Shown here: positions 56,026 to 64,000 of the stretch, piece by piece
Position numbering within the stretch: the stretch's first letter is position 1
Layout of the letters: every line of letters begins with the position of its first letter
Assembly (NCBI RefSeq): GCF_965237655.1
Contig: NZ_CBDEGB010000001.1
Span: 496,001 to 560,000 of the forward strand
DNA length: 64,000 nt
Direction of reading: 5' to 3'
Source of the DNA: Poriferisodalis sp965237655
GTDB lineage: Bacteria; Actinomycetota; Acidimicrobiia; Acidimicrobiales; Poriferisodalaceae
Notes under the pieces: generated by a model
What the model was told of the DNA's origin: nothing
Databases searched by the model: none
Seen by the model: the letters and a program-made list of their open reading frames with translations, nothing else
Translations under genes and position numbers: made by a program

Positions 56026-57019
56026 CCTGGCGATCGATCTCGGCACCGCGAACACGCTGGTGTACGAGCGGGGACGCGGCATCGTGTTCAACGAGCCGTC
56101 GGTCATCGCGCTCAATGAACGTTCGGGCGACGTGCTGTCGGTCGGGCGCGAAGCGTGGCAGATGATCGGGCGCACGCCCAGCTACATCATCGCTGCACGA
56201 CCGCTGCGCCACGGTGCCATCACTGACTTCGACATCACCCAGCGGATGATCCGGCTCATCCTCCAGGGCGTCGGTGTCGGCCGCTTCGGCCGGACCCGTG
56301 TTGCTGTCTGCGTGCCGTCGCTCATCACGCCGGTGGAACGGCGTGCGGTGATCGAGGCTGCGCGTCGAGCTGGTGCGTCCGACGTCCGGCTCATCGAGCA
56401 GCCGATCGCCGCGGCCATCGGCTCCGGCCTGCCGATCCACGAGCCCACCGGCTCGCTGGTGATCGACATCGGTGGCGGCACCGCCGAGGTTGCGATGGTG
56501 TCGCTAGGCGGCATGGTGTCGCTGCGTGCGGTGCGGGTGGGGTCGTTCGACTTCGACACTGCACTGATGAACTACTCACGACGTGTGCACGGCATCGCCA
56601 TCGGCGAGCGCACTGCCGAGGAACTGAAGATCAGCATCGGGTCGGCGTGGCCGATCGACGACAAGTTCGACGCCGAAGTGAAGGGGCGCGACCTGACAAC
56701 GGGGCTGCCCCGCATGTTCCTCATCACACCGACCGAGGTGCGATCGGCGCTGGCAGACACGGTGGAGCTCATCGTGGAGGCCGTGCTGGAGTGCTTGGGC
56801 GAGGCGCCGCCGGAGCTGGCACAGGACCTCATTCACACCGGTGCCCTGATGGTCGGCGGCGGGTCTCTGCTGCGGGGGCTGGACCAGCGCATCGCATCTG
56901 AGGCTCGGGTGCCGGTGCTGCGGTCGGAGTCGCCGCTTGAGACGGTGGTGCTGGGTGCGGGCCGAGCGCTCGAGAACTTCGAAGCGCTGCACGCCTCGCA
57001 CACCATTCCCGGCCGATAG
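56015..57019 (+). CDS. mreB: MreB/Mbl-family actin-like rod-shape protein
   Basis: A 334-residue actin-fold protein: phosphate-1 DLAIDLGTANTLVYERGRG, NEPSVIALNERSG, PLRHGAITDFDITQRMIRLI, VAVCVPSLITPVERRAVIEA, the adenosine/phosphate-2 motif LVIDIGGGTAEVAMVSLGGM and the C-terminal LMVGGGSLLRGLDQRIASEA. Length and order match MreB. No ATG/GTG/TTG exists near the conserved start; the best initiator is CTG at 56015 (reading as MPRDLAID), with AAAGG seven bases upstream. mreC/mreD/rodA are not adjacent here. Confidence 0.9.
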   Translation: MPRDLAIDLGTANTLVYERGRGIVFNEPSVIALNERSGDVLSVGREAWQMIGRTPSYIIAARPLRHGAITDFDITQRMIRLILQGVGVGRFGRTRVAVCVPSLITPVERRAVIEAARRAGASDVRLIEQPIAAAIGSGLPIHEPTGSLVIDIGGGTAEVAMVSLGGMVSLRAVRVGSFDFDTALMNYSRRVHGIAIGERTAEELKISIGSAWPIDDKFDAEVKGRDLTTGLPRMFLITPTEVRSALADTVELIVEAVLECLGEAPPELAQDLIHTGALMVGGGSLLRGLDQRIASEARVPVLRSESPLETVVLGAGRALENFEALHASHTIPGR

Positions 57020-57151
57020 CGGACCGTCCGCAGCGGTGGCGTCCGCTGGTTGGTTGTGCTCATGGGATCACTCTTTCGCGGGGGTGTGACACGCTCCAGC
57101 GCCTGCGTGGCTGCGGCTGAGTCGGTGGGTCGCGCTACACGGTTGAGAGCA

Positions 57152-58729
57152 GTGCGAGTGCGCCGGGACGCGTGCTTGGCAGCAGCAAAGTTGGTTGGCC
57201 GAGGCACGTTCATGGCACCGCTGGGTCTGGCGGTGCTGTTGCTGGCGGTCGCGGGCTGCTCGGGATCGCCTTCTGAACCAGCGCCAACGTTCCCGCCGCA
57301 ACCGGCTCCCGCCGACGGCTTCGACGCAGGCACGTTGACCTTGGGTGTGTTGGTTGACCTATCGGGCCCAGGCGCCGGGGCGGATCGTGCGGCGCTCGCC
57401 GGCGTGCAGGCCTACTGGGCTGGGGTCAATGCTCGTGGCGGGGTAGCGCAGCTGTACTCGGTCGAGTTGTCGGTGAGGGACCTAGGCGATGTTGAAGCGG
57501 CCGCTGCCGCGCTCGAGGGGTGGGACATAGCAGCGCTGGCCTACGTGAGCGCGGGCGTCGACACGGCCGAGCTCACCAGGCCTCGGCCTCGTCGCACCTC
57601 GTCTGCTGGCCCGCCTGGCACGCCGTCTGCTGGCCCGCCTGGCACGCCGTCTGCTGACATCTCCGACACCTCGTCCATTGACACATCCGACGCTCCGTCT
57701 GTCGACATCTCCGACACCTCGTCCGGCACTCCCTCCGAAGTCCCGTCTGACGTCTCGCTCACGAACTTGCCCCTTCCGGCCGTGCCCGCGGTGGCCACGC
57801 TCGGCGGTGAGGACCTGGCCTGGGTACTCACATCGACAACGCCGGTGGAGCTGACCACGGTGGCCCTGCTGGACCGATTCCGAGCGAGCGGTCCGGGGGC
57901 GACCTGGTGCGTCGTGGTGGACGGCTCACACCTCGGCCGTCAGGTTGCGGCAGCGGCCCATGTGGCGGGCGCGGCCCGTGAGACGGTGCCGGCGATGCTC
58001 GACCTCGACGTGGGCGAGATCGAGGTGCTCGACCTGTCTGCATCTGTGTTCGACATCGCCGACGCGGTCGCCGACCGACGTTGCCGCTACGTGCTGGTCG
58101 AGGTTGCCGAGCCGCGGGTGACCGGTGTGCTCGAACAACTGCCGCCGAACCTGACCGTGGTGCGGCGCGCCACCCTGGCTGCCGAACTTGAACTGCCGAC
58201 GCAGGTAGAGCTGTTCATCGACCCGGCGCCGCCGTGGACGGCCGGCCAGTCCGCTGTGATGGACGCTTTCGCCGCCGACTGGGCAAGCTTCGCCGCTGGC
58301 ACGCAGCCTGTCTCGGGCACGCAGCCTGTCTCGGGCACGCAGCCTGTCTCGGGCACGCAGCCTGTCTCGGGCACGCAGCCCGACTCGCGCACGCAGCCTG
58401 TCTCGGGCACGCGGGCTGGATGGCTGTCGCAGCTGCGCCTGCACGCACTGCTGGAGGACGCAATCGCTGGCGGCGACGTGAGCCGTGAGCTACTGGTGGA
58501 GCTCTCTGGACTTATCGAGCCGGTCGATCCCGATCGCAACACGCTGCCCGGCGTGCCCCGCCTCGGCATGGACATCTCCGAGCCAGTCGGCGGCGGTCCG
58601 TTGCGCACGCTCCGTCTCTACGGACGCAGCGACGTCGGCGCAGACGCCCGCGGACTGCGCCAAGTACTCCTCTACGACGCAACACGCTTCGTGGAAGAAC
58701 TGCGAGACCGCCTCAGCACCCGTGGCTAG
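57152..58729 (+). CDS. Lipoprotein with branched-chain amino acid-binding-protein-like domain
   Basis: A 525-residue exported lipoprotein from GTG 57152: basic N-terminus, hydrophobic MAPLGLAVLLLAVAGC lipobox (Cys about residue 36). The mature region begins like a type I periplasmic binding protein (TLTLGVLVDLSGPGAGADRA, then AYWAGVNARGGVAQ), with later segments suggesting the same fold. Two repetitive insertions interrupt it: SAGPPGTPSAGPPGTPSADI near 185-205 and six copies of GTQPVS near 425-460. Ligand unknown. The true start is uncertain; TTG 57191 and ATG 57212 are alternatives. Confidence 0.65.
   Translation: MRVRRDACLAAAKLVGRGTFMAPLGLAVLLLAVAGCSGSPSEPAPTFPPQPAPADGFDAGTLTLGVLVDLSGPGAGADRAALAGVQAYWAGVNARGGVAQLYSVELSVRDLGDVEAAAAALEGWDIAALAYVSAGVDTAELTRPRPRRTSSAGPPGTPSAGPPGTPSADISDTSSIDTSDAPSVDISDTSSGTPSEVPSDVSLTNLPLPAVPAVATLGGEDLAWVLTSTTPVELTTVALLDRFRASGPGATWCVVVDGSHLGRQVAAAAHVAGAARETVPAMLDLDVGEIEVLDLSASVFDIADAVADRRCRYVLVEVAEPRVTGVLEQLPPNLTVVRRATLAAELELPTQVELFIDPAPPWTAGQSAVMDAFAADWASFAAGTQPVSGTQPVSGTQPVSGTQPVSGTQPDSRTQPVSGTRAGWLSQLRLHALLEDAIAGGDVSRELLVELSGLIEPVDPDRNTLPGVPRLGMDISEPVGGGPLRTLRLYGRSDVGADARGLRQVLLYDATRFVEELRDRLSTRG
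58296..58413 (+). repeat. 18-bp tandem repeats in the lipoprotein gene
   Basis: GGCACGCAGCCTGTCTCG is repeated six times (the fifth unit reads CCCGACTCGC), encoding GTQPVS hexapeptides. Four units are nearly identical, implying recent expansion; unit length keeps the frame. Confidence 0.92.
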
Positions 58730-58818
58730 ACGCGCTTTCGGCCCTGTGGGGTGGGCGTCGGTGCGTGGGCGTGGGCGCGGGCTCGCGGCATTCTGAGGTG
58801 CCTGCCCCGAGTGTGGGG

Positions 58819-60144
58819 TCAGGGGGCTCGCGGCTGCCGGGCAGTGTGCTGCGGACTAGCGGGTCGTGGCTGAGCGGTTTGTCGGATTGGGGTCCAGACG
58901 CCGTCAGGGCCGGGGACGAGCCGATACCCGTACTCGTGGAGATGATGGTGGTGGGTGTGGCACAGCAACAGCAAGTTGCCCAAGTTGGTGGGGCCTTCCG
59001 CTGCCCAGTGGATGATGTGGTGGGCGTCGCAGCGTGACGGCGGGACGTGACAGCCGGGCCATCGACAGTGCCGGTCGCGTGCGATCAGCAGCCTTCGCAG
59101 CCGAAGCGGCACGGTGCGTCGTGCACGGCCGATATCGGCGCTGCCGCCGGACCCGCCCAAGACGATGGGAATGATCTCGTTGTCGCAGGCGAGACGCCGC
59201 ACGGTGTCGGGCGCCAGTTCGGTCCCGGCGTCAGTCAGGCCGGCTTCGTCGGTCTGGCCGCGCAGCGCGTCGAGGCCGATGAGCACGCTGATCTGCGCTG
59301 GCGGCAGCCGCGGCACTGCGACATCCTCAGACAGCCCGGCGACTGCTCGGCCGTCAGCATCGCTGAGGGTGACGCCCGCCAGCGCATACGCCAATGCGTC
59401 GGCGTCTCGCTGGGCGGGCGTGCGCCGGCCAGTGCGCTGTCGCTTGTCGTCGTTCCAATAAGCGCGGCGCAGCGGTTCGAGCGCCGCTTCGATGCGGGCA
59501 CCAGTCTCGGGATCGAATCGTGCCCACAGCTTGAGCATCCCATCGTGGTCGCGTCCCCAACCCGCCGCGCGCGCAGCCCGCTGGCGCATGAACCGCTGAG
59601 TCGGGGACTCAATGTCGTGCAGCGTCTCGGCTTCGCGGATACGGCGCCGTGTTTGGTCGGTGTCCTCTGCTGTGGCGGCTGCGGCCAGTTCGGTGCGCAC
59701 GTTCTCGGGGACCCGTGCGTCGCAGATCGCTTCAGCCTGCGCGGGGTTGATGTCGCCGCCTGCGAGCGCCCCAAGCACCGTGTCGTGCCCACGGGTCTTG
59801 TGCGCGACTCGGCAAATCCGGCGCGCTTCGCGATCGGACACTCCCGTGGCGTCCCGCAACGTCAGGTGCGGCACTGCATCGGGTGCAGCACCCGAGCGAC
59901 TCAACGTGTCCAGCGCGCCGAGCACCTCGACGCGATAGCCCGCCAACCGGTTCGTCATCCGCTCGATGTCCCCGAGCACATCCACGAGCCCATCGCGGCG
60001 CAACAACGAGAGCTCGCCCCCGTCCAGCCGCCGCAACGCGAGCATTCCCGGCTGGCCGCTGGACGTACCGGGAATGCTGGCCTTGCGGGCACCGCTCGAA
60101 CCGTCTCTCAACATGAGAACAACCGTACGACCGGGGTGTGACAA
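58819..60144 (-). CDS. DUF222 / HNH endonuclease domain protein (13E12-type)
   Basis: A 441-residue protein of the same family as the one near the window start. DUF222: RMTNRLAGYRVEVLGALDTL and ALAGGDINPAQAEAICDARV. C-terminal HNH: LLIARDRHCRWPGCHVPPSR, CDAHHIIHWAAEGPTNLGNL, LLLCHTHHHHLHEYGYRL with the catalytic His-His and Asn. Such genes are multicopy in actinobacteria and sometimes carry mobile-element traits; no flanking repeats are seen here. The start may be ATG 60114 (MLRDGSSG). Confidence 0.87.
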   Translation of the reverse strand: MSHPGRTVVLMLRDGSSGARKASIPGTSSGQPGMLALRRLDGGELSLLRRDGLVDVLGDIERMTNRLAGYRVEVLGALDTLSRSGAAPDAVPHLTLRDATGVSDREARRICRVAHKTRGHDTVLGALAGGDINPAQAEAICDARVPENVRTELAAAATAEDTDQTRRRIREAETLHDIESPTQRFMRQRAARAAGWGRDHDGMLKLWARFDPETGARIEAALEPLRRAYWNDDKRQRTGRRTPAQRDADALAYALAGVTLSDADGRAVAGLSEDVAVPRLPPAQISVLIGLDALRGQTDEAGLTDAGTELAPDTVRRLACDNEIIPIVLGGSGGSADIGRARRTVPLRLRRLLIARDRHCRWPGCHVPPSRCDAHHIIHWAAEGPTNLGNLLLLCHTHHHHLHEYGYRLVPGPDGVWTPIRQTAQPRPASPQHTARQPRAP

Positions 60145-60194
60145 CCATGTGGGGAGGGGAGTGGCGGGTCGGCGAGGTTGGGCGGGAGTTGGGC

Positions 60195-60273
60195 GACGCA
60201 GAGCGGCGGGTCTGCGGTGAGGAATGGCGGGTCGGCGGGCCGGTGACGCAGTGCGGTAGGTCAGCGGTGAGGC
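60195..60273 (+). repeat. Imperfect 29-bp direct repeat between HNH and HEAT genes
   Basis: GACGCAGAGCGGCGGGTCTG at 60195 and GACGCAGTGCGGTAGGTCAG at 60245 match over about 29 bp with several mismatches. The 213-bp interval between the two minus-strand genes otherwise shows only G-rich low-complexity sequence. Confidence 0.7.
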
Positions 60274-60357
60274 AGGGCTGGGCCGCTGCGTGACAGTTGC
60301 GCCGAGTGGCTTGGTGGCAGGTCAGCAGTCAGGCAGGGCACGAATTCGGCAGCGCTG

Positions 60358-61023
60358 TCAGTGGACAGGCACGCCGAGCAATTCGCCGGCGACGGCTCGC
60401 ACCTGGCGGTCACGGTCCTCGAGCGCCGCTCGCACAGCGTCGGCGGCACGGTCATCGTCGAACTGGTGCAGGCCCAGCAGCGCCCGGCGCCGGATCTGAG
60501 GACGATCCTCCATGGCGGCCAACAGGACTTCGAGCGCCATCGCCTGAGCCGCATCGGGGCCTGCGTCAGCGTCAGCATCAGCATCCAAGCCCGCGGCAAT
60601 CGCACCCAGCGCCGCGACAGCACTCTCACGGCACAGCGGATCATCGTGTCCACGGGCAACCTGGCACAGCTCCTCAACCGGCCCAGGATCCCGGTCACGC
60701 TCGCCGAGCGCAGCCGCCGCAGCCTCCACCACTGACGCATCCGGATCGCTCAGCAGCCGCACAAGCTCGACCTCGACCGGTGCCAATTCCGCAGCACGGC
60801 ACCGCACCGCCGCTGCCTCATCCCCCAGCGCCCGCCTGACCTGGGCGACCTGCAACTCACCGCAGCGCGCCAGTGCCCCGAGCGCCGCCGCTCGCACGGC
60901 CGCCGCGCTATCAGAAAGCAGCCGCTCGGCGACCGCAGCCTCGCCCCGGTGCCCGGCCACTACCGCCTCGAGCCGGCGCGCATAGGCATCGTCCGCCGCC
61001 TCGCCGAGCCCACCGCCACTCAT
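60358..61023 (-). CDS. HEAT-repeat protein
   Basis: A 221-residue helical-repeat protein (start ATG 61023, overlapping the stop of the next gene upstream). It consists of about five HEAT-like units such as RLLSDSAAAVRAAALGALAR, LLSDPDASVVEAAAAALGER, CRESAVAALGAIAAGLDADA and MEDRPQIRRRALLGLHQFDD. An acidic DADADADAGPDA stretch sits between repeats. Such proteins are scaffolds (compare PBS-lyase HEAT proteins). No catalytic site is seen. Confidence 0.75.
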   Translation of the reverse strand: MSGGGLGEAADDAYARRLEAVVAGHRGEAAVAERLLSDSAAAVRAAALGALARCGELQVAQVRRALGDEAAAVRCRAAELAPVEVELVRLLSDPDASVVEAAAAALGERDRDPGPVEELCQVARGHDDPLCRESAVAALGAIAAGLDADADADAGPDAAQAMALEVLLAAMEDRPQIRRRALLGLHQFDDDRAADAVRAALEDRDRQVRAVAGELLGVPVH

Positions 61024-61217
61024 CCGATGAGCGCTTCGAGCACGAGCGCCCCCACAGCCGCGCCAATGGCCACCAACGCCACCAGCGCCATAACGCACAG
61101 AGCGGTGAACGCCGCCAAGCCGACAACCGCAACCAGCCTGCGCCAGATCGCTGTCGGCTTGTACGGCCAGCGCCCCGACTTCGTGGGCCCGAACTCCATG
61201 GGCCCAATATGCACCAT
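61020..61217 (-). CDS. Small membrane protein (65 aa)
   Basis: A frame starting at ATG 61217 (MVHIGPMEFGPTKSGRWP) with one long membrane segment (AFTALCVMALVALVAIGAAV) and ending in an ATGA overlap with the HEAT protein start. A second ATG at 61199 (MEFGPTKSG) is possible. No family recognised. The overlap suggests these two genes are translated together. Confidence 0.55.
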   Translation of the reverse strand: MVHIGPMEFGPTKSGRWPYKPTAIWRRLVAVVGLAAFTALCVMALVALVAIGAAVGALVLEALIG

Positions 61218-61235
61218 TGACCGGCCGAACCGCGC

Positions 61236-62585
61236 ATGGCCCAACAAGGGCGCATGGCACGCTGTGCGCCTGTGACCGATGCGCCCGGCGGCAATCCGGC
61301 AGACGAACCTGGCGACGATCCCCACGAGGACGACGCAGCTATCGGCTGGCGCGCACTGGCCGGGTCGCTCGACGACCCGGGTTTCGCCTCGCCGCCACCG
61401 CCTGCGGCCCCTGACGCCGACCCCGAAACTCCCGACCCCGCCACCGCGCCAGCAGAACCCGAAACACAGTCACTCGACCTCGAACCCGACCCCGAAACGC
61501 CCACCGCAACGATCGCCACAGCCGCCGCCGACGAGCCCGAACCCCACCCTGAACCCACCCCGTCAGGCCACCCGCGCCCCAGGCAGTACTCACGCGCAAG
61601 CATCACCGTCGTCATCGTGCAGATCGTTCTCGCGCTGCTGATCATCGGCGGTTTCACCACCCGCCTGCTCAGCAAAGCAGTCATCGCCCCCGGCGGCACG
61701 TCCGATATCGAGGAGTTTGTCCAAGTCAACGACCACCCCGCCTACCCCTCTGACGCCTCCATCTCCCTCGTCAGTGTCCGCACCAGCTTCGGCCCGTCGC
61801 TGTTCGAAGTGATCGGCGGCTGGCTCGACGGCGCCCTCGAGGTCGTCGACATCGAGGACATCCTCGGCGAACGCACCATCGCCGAGAACCGGGAAGACGG
61901 CCGCCTCCAGATGGACCAGTCGACACAGGTCGCCGTGGCCATCGCGCTCGAGCACCTCGGCTACGAGATCATGACGCCGGTCGGCGCCCGAATCGAACGG
62001 GTCATGTCCGACTCCCCGGCCGAGGACGCCCTCCGCGCCGGCGACATCGTCCAATCCGTCGACGACACACCCATCATGACGGCGCAGCAGCTGTCCGAGA
62101 CCATCAAGGCCAACGAACCCGGCACTCAAGCGGCACTCACCGCCCTCGACCCCGACGGCGAAACACGCACCGTCACCGTCACCCTGGCCGATCGTGACGG
62201 CGTCGCACTCCTCGGCGTCATCGTCACCACCCATGTCGAGTTCGCCGAGCTCCCCATCGACGTCACTCTCAACGTCGAGAACATCGGCGGCCCCTCAGCG
62301 GGCCTCGCATTCACGCTGTCGGTCATCGACGCGCTCACAGCCGAACCGCTCACCGGCAACCTCGACGTGGCCGCCACCGGCACCATCCACCACGACGGCA
62401 CGATCGGGCCCATCGGCGGTGTGCCCCAGAAATCCCACGCCGTCGTACGAGCCGGCATGGACCTCTTCCTGGTACCCGCCTCCCAGGTCGAAGAAGCCGT
62501 CGCCGTTGCCGAGCCCTCAGTCACCGTCGTTGGCGTCGAATCCCTCGAAGACGCCCTCGCCGCCATCGAAGCCAATCAGTCCTGA
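61236..62585 (+). CDS. PDZ-domain Lon-like (S16) membrane protease
   Basis: A 449-residue protease of the YlbL/Rv3194c type. An N-terminal acidic, Pro-rich cytoplasmic region precedes a membrane helix (ITVVIVQIVLALLIIGGFTT). The PDZ domain is near residues 245-310 (GARIERVMSDSPAEDALRAG). The S16 catalytic domain has the Ser in ENIGGPSAGLAFTLSVIDAL and Lys in IGGVPQKSHAVVRAGMDLF, forming the Ser-Lys dyad. Likely degrades or processes extracytoplasmic proteins. The start may be GTG 61272 (VTDAPGGN). Confidence 0.88.
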   Translation: MAQQGRMARCAPVTDAPGGNPADEPGDDPHEDDAAIGWRALAGSLDDPGFASPPPPAAPDADPETPDPATAPAEPETQSLDLEPDPETPTATIATAAADEPEPHPEPTPSGHPRPRQYSRASITVVIVQIVLALLIIGGFTTRLLSKAVIAPGGTSDIEEFVQVNDHPAYPSDASISLVSVRTSFGPSLFEVIGGWLDGALEVVDIEDILGERTIAENREDGRLQMDQSTQVAVAIALEHLGYEIMTPVGARIERVMSDSPAEDALRAGDIVQSVDDTPIMTAQQLSETIKANEPGTQAALTALDPDGETRTVTVTLADRDGVALLGVIVTTHVEFAELPIDVTLNVENIGGPSAGLAFTLSVIDALTAEPLTGNLDVAATGTIHHDGTIGPIGGVPQKSHAVVRAGMDLFLVPASQVEEAVAVAEPSVTVVGVESLEDALAAIEANQS

Positions 62586-62757
62586 CCGGGGCCGAGCCTG
62601 AGCAGGGTGGTCTACAGGATCGTCAGGTTCGCCACGAACAGCGCTACGTCAACCACCCCTAGTGGAGCCACAGGTATGCTGCCGCGGGCTGCGTCTCCGG
62701 TCGCGCTGTCCAGATGGGGACCGCTTCGACTCGGTTCATCATGAGGCTTGGCTCATC

Positions 62758-64000
62758 GTGAAGACAGATCCCGACGAGCATCCGCCCACAGGCGAGCAAC
62801 CGCCTCCCGCCGAACCAGACCGAACAGCCGCACCCGCAGACCCGGTGGGCCCGGAACGACCAGACATCCCTCAAGCACCACGCCGCGCCCGATTCGCATC
62901 AGTCGACACATTCCGAGGCCTCCTCCTCATGGGCATGGTCTTCACGCCCAGCACCGCCGTCGGCGACCACTTCGCCTTCCTGCGCCACGCCGAGTGGGAC
63001 GGCATCACGATGAACGACTGGATCTTCCCGGCGTTCCTCGTCACCAGCGGCCTGAGCCTGTCGTTCCTGCTGCGAAACCCATCCAAACAAGCCACCTACC
63101 GCCGCCTGATCCGCCGCCTCATCCTCCTCGTTGTCCTCGGCATCGCCTACAACGCCTACGGCACCTCATGGTTCGACATCACCGAACTGCGCTTCACCGG
63201 CGTGCTCCAGATGATCGGCATCGCCGGAGCGTGCGGCGCCGCCGTCGTCCTCGCAAGCCGAGCGATGTTCGGCGCAGACAAGATGTGGCTGCTCATCACG
63301 GTGGCAACCGCCGGGCTCATCCTCTACGGCCTCGGCCTCGACCTCATCTCCTGCGAGCCGATCGGTCGCTGCAGCCCCTACCTCGAGTTCGACACAGCCA
63401 TCCTGACCGACAGCCACGTCTACCGGGCCGGCCAAGCGGGATGGGACCCTGAAGGCCTGGTGCTCTCCATTGCATCGTCGGCGTTCGTCCTGTACGGCTA
63501 TTCGGCCGGCATGGTCATCCGCCGCATCGGCCAGACCGACCGGCCGGGCACGGTGCTGCGAATCGGCGCCCTCGCCTCGGCGTGCTTCCTCGCCGGACTC
63601 GCCGCATCGCTGTGGGCCCCGCCCAACAAGCGCCTGCTGACCCCGTCGTTCGCCCTACCGGCCCTGCTGGTGTCAGCATCGGCCAGACCGACCGGCCGGG
63701 CACGGCACTCGCCGTCGTCTGCCTGATCTACCTGCTGATCGACACCAGCAACAGCCCCACGGGTGACAAGGTCCGGCGCCGCATCACCTGGCCGATCATC
63801 GCGTTCGGCCGCAACGCCATCATCGTGTACCTGTTCGAACGGGTCCTGCTGCACGCTGGCAAGTCCATCCACATCGGCGACCGCTCGATCGAAACCCGGC
63901 TGATGGAGGACATCCTGCCCGTCGGGGCGCCCGCAGTGCATGAGGCGTATGCCGCCGTGATCGCGTGCGTCATCCTCCTGGTGGTCGGGACCCTGCATCG
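62758..64000 (+). pseudogene. Membrane acyltransferase-like gene with a frameshift, cut by the window end
   Basis: From GTG 62758 the frame encodes a multi-spanning protein resembling the DUF5009/heparan-alpha-glucosaminide N-acetyltransferase group (ASVDTFRGLLLMGMVFTPST, WDGITMNDWIFPAFLVTSGL). It reads to a stop at 63726, but the continuing family sequence (ALAVVCLIYLLIDTSN, then IAFGRNAIIVYLFERVL) lies in another frame, running to the window end. The switch falls in a 30-bp copy of an upstream sequence. Whether it is a real mutation or assembly artefact is open. Confidence 0.65.
63524..63705 (+). repeat. Exact 30-bp direct repeat within the acyltransferase gene
   Basis: GCATCGGCCAGACCGACCGG and the following ten bases occur identically at 63524-63553 and 63676-63705. 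The second copy coincides with the point where the reading frame shifts, so the duplication most likely caused the frameshift. Confidence 0.95.

Overview
The window is high-GC DNA that looks like an actinobacterial chromosome, most plausibly from the class Acidimicrobiia (inference). Pointers are three WhiB-type iron-sulfur regulators, a GlnR-type regulator, a SenX3/RegX3-like phosphate two-component pair, an acyl-CoA carboxylase epsilon subunit, two DUF222/HNH (13E12-type) endonucleases, a short Tad pilus locus, and frequent GTG starts. There is no rRNA, phage or CRISPR.

Layout. 0-6 kb: a tiny acidic ORF, a frameshifted gene, a DUF222/HNH nuclease, propionyl-CoA carboxylase beta plus epsilon, and a lone AlbA_2 ATPase gene between imperfect 21-bp direct repeats. 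6-14 kb: CoA-transferase, ethylmalonyl-CoA mutase, aat, cyclophilin, lysC-asd and a 3-hydroxyisobutyrate dehydrogenase-type enzyme. 14-20 kb: tRNA-Pro, a receiver-only regulator, NfeD, WhiB, then selB and selA with an odd tRNA-like element between them. 20-30 kb: a secreted RCC1-repeat protein, an Mrp ATPase, an IscA-type protein, a molybdenum-hydroxylase-like fusion, and two AAA_14/DUF4143 ATPase genes that each separate two copies of a neighbouring gene's 3' end. 30-36 kb: glnR, two glutamine synthetases, nadE and a sigma factor. 37-42 kb: tRNA-Sec, then a Tad locus. 42-50 kb: WhiB, tatA, WhiB, a PHO box, pstSCAB, phoU, and the phosphate sensor and regulator. 50-64 kb: MFS transporter, DUF2342 protein, SDR, moaE, a low-complexity membrane protein, MreB, a lipoprotein, a second HNH nuclease, a HEAT protein, a PDZ-Lon protease and a frameshifted membrane acyltransferase.

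How genes fit together. Carboxylase, CoA-transferase and ethylmalonyl-CoA mutase point to propionyl-, ethylmalonyl- and methylmalonyl-CoA metabolism. selA, selB and a canonical tRNA-Sec (19 kb from selAB) indicate selenocysteine decoding; selD is not in the window. The phosphate block is self-contained, from regulatory site to transporter to signalling pair.

The most unusual signals are: (1) solitary accessory ATPase genes bounded by 21-33 bp direct repeats, two of which copy the 3' end of the upstream gene, plus a third 31-bp gene-tail duplication without an insert, together suggesting a single-gene mobile cassette; (2) a CCA-ending tRNA-like element with a 15-bp hairpin in the selA-selB gap; (3) a 14-bp x 6 repeat that supplies the pstC start codon; and (4) many in-frame minisatellites, a C14 tract and two frameshifted genes.
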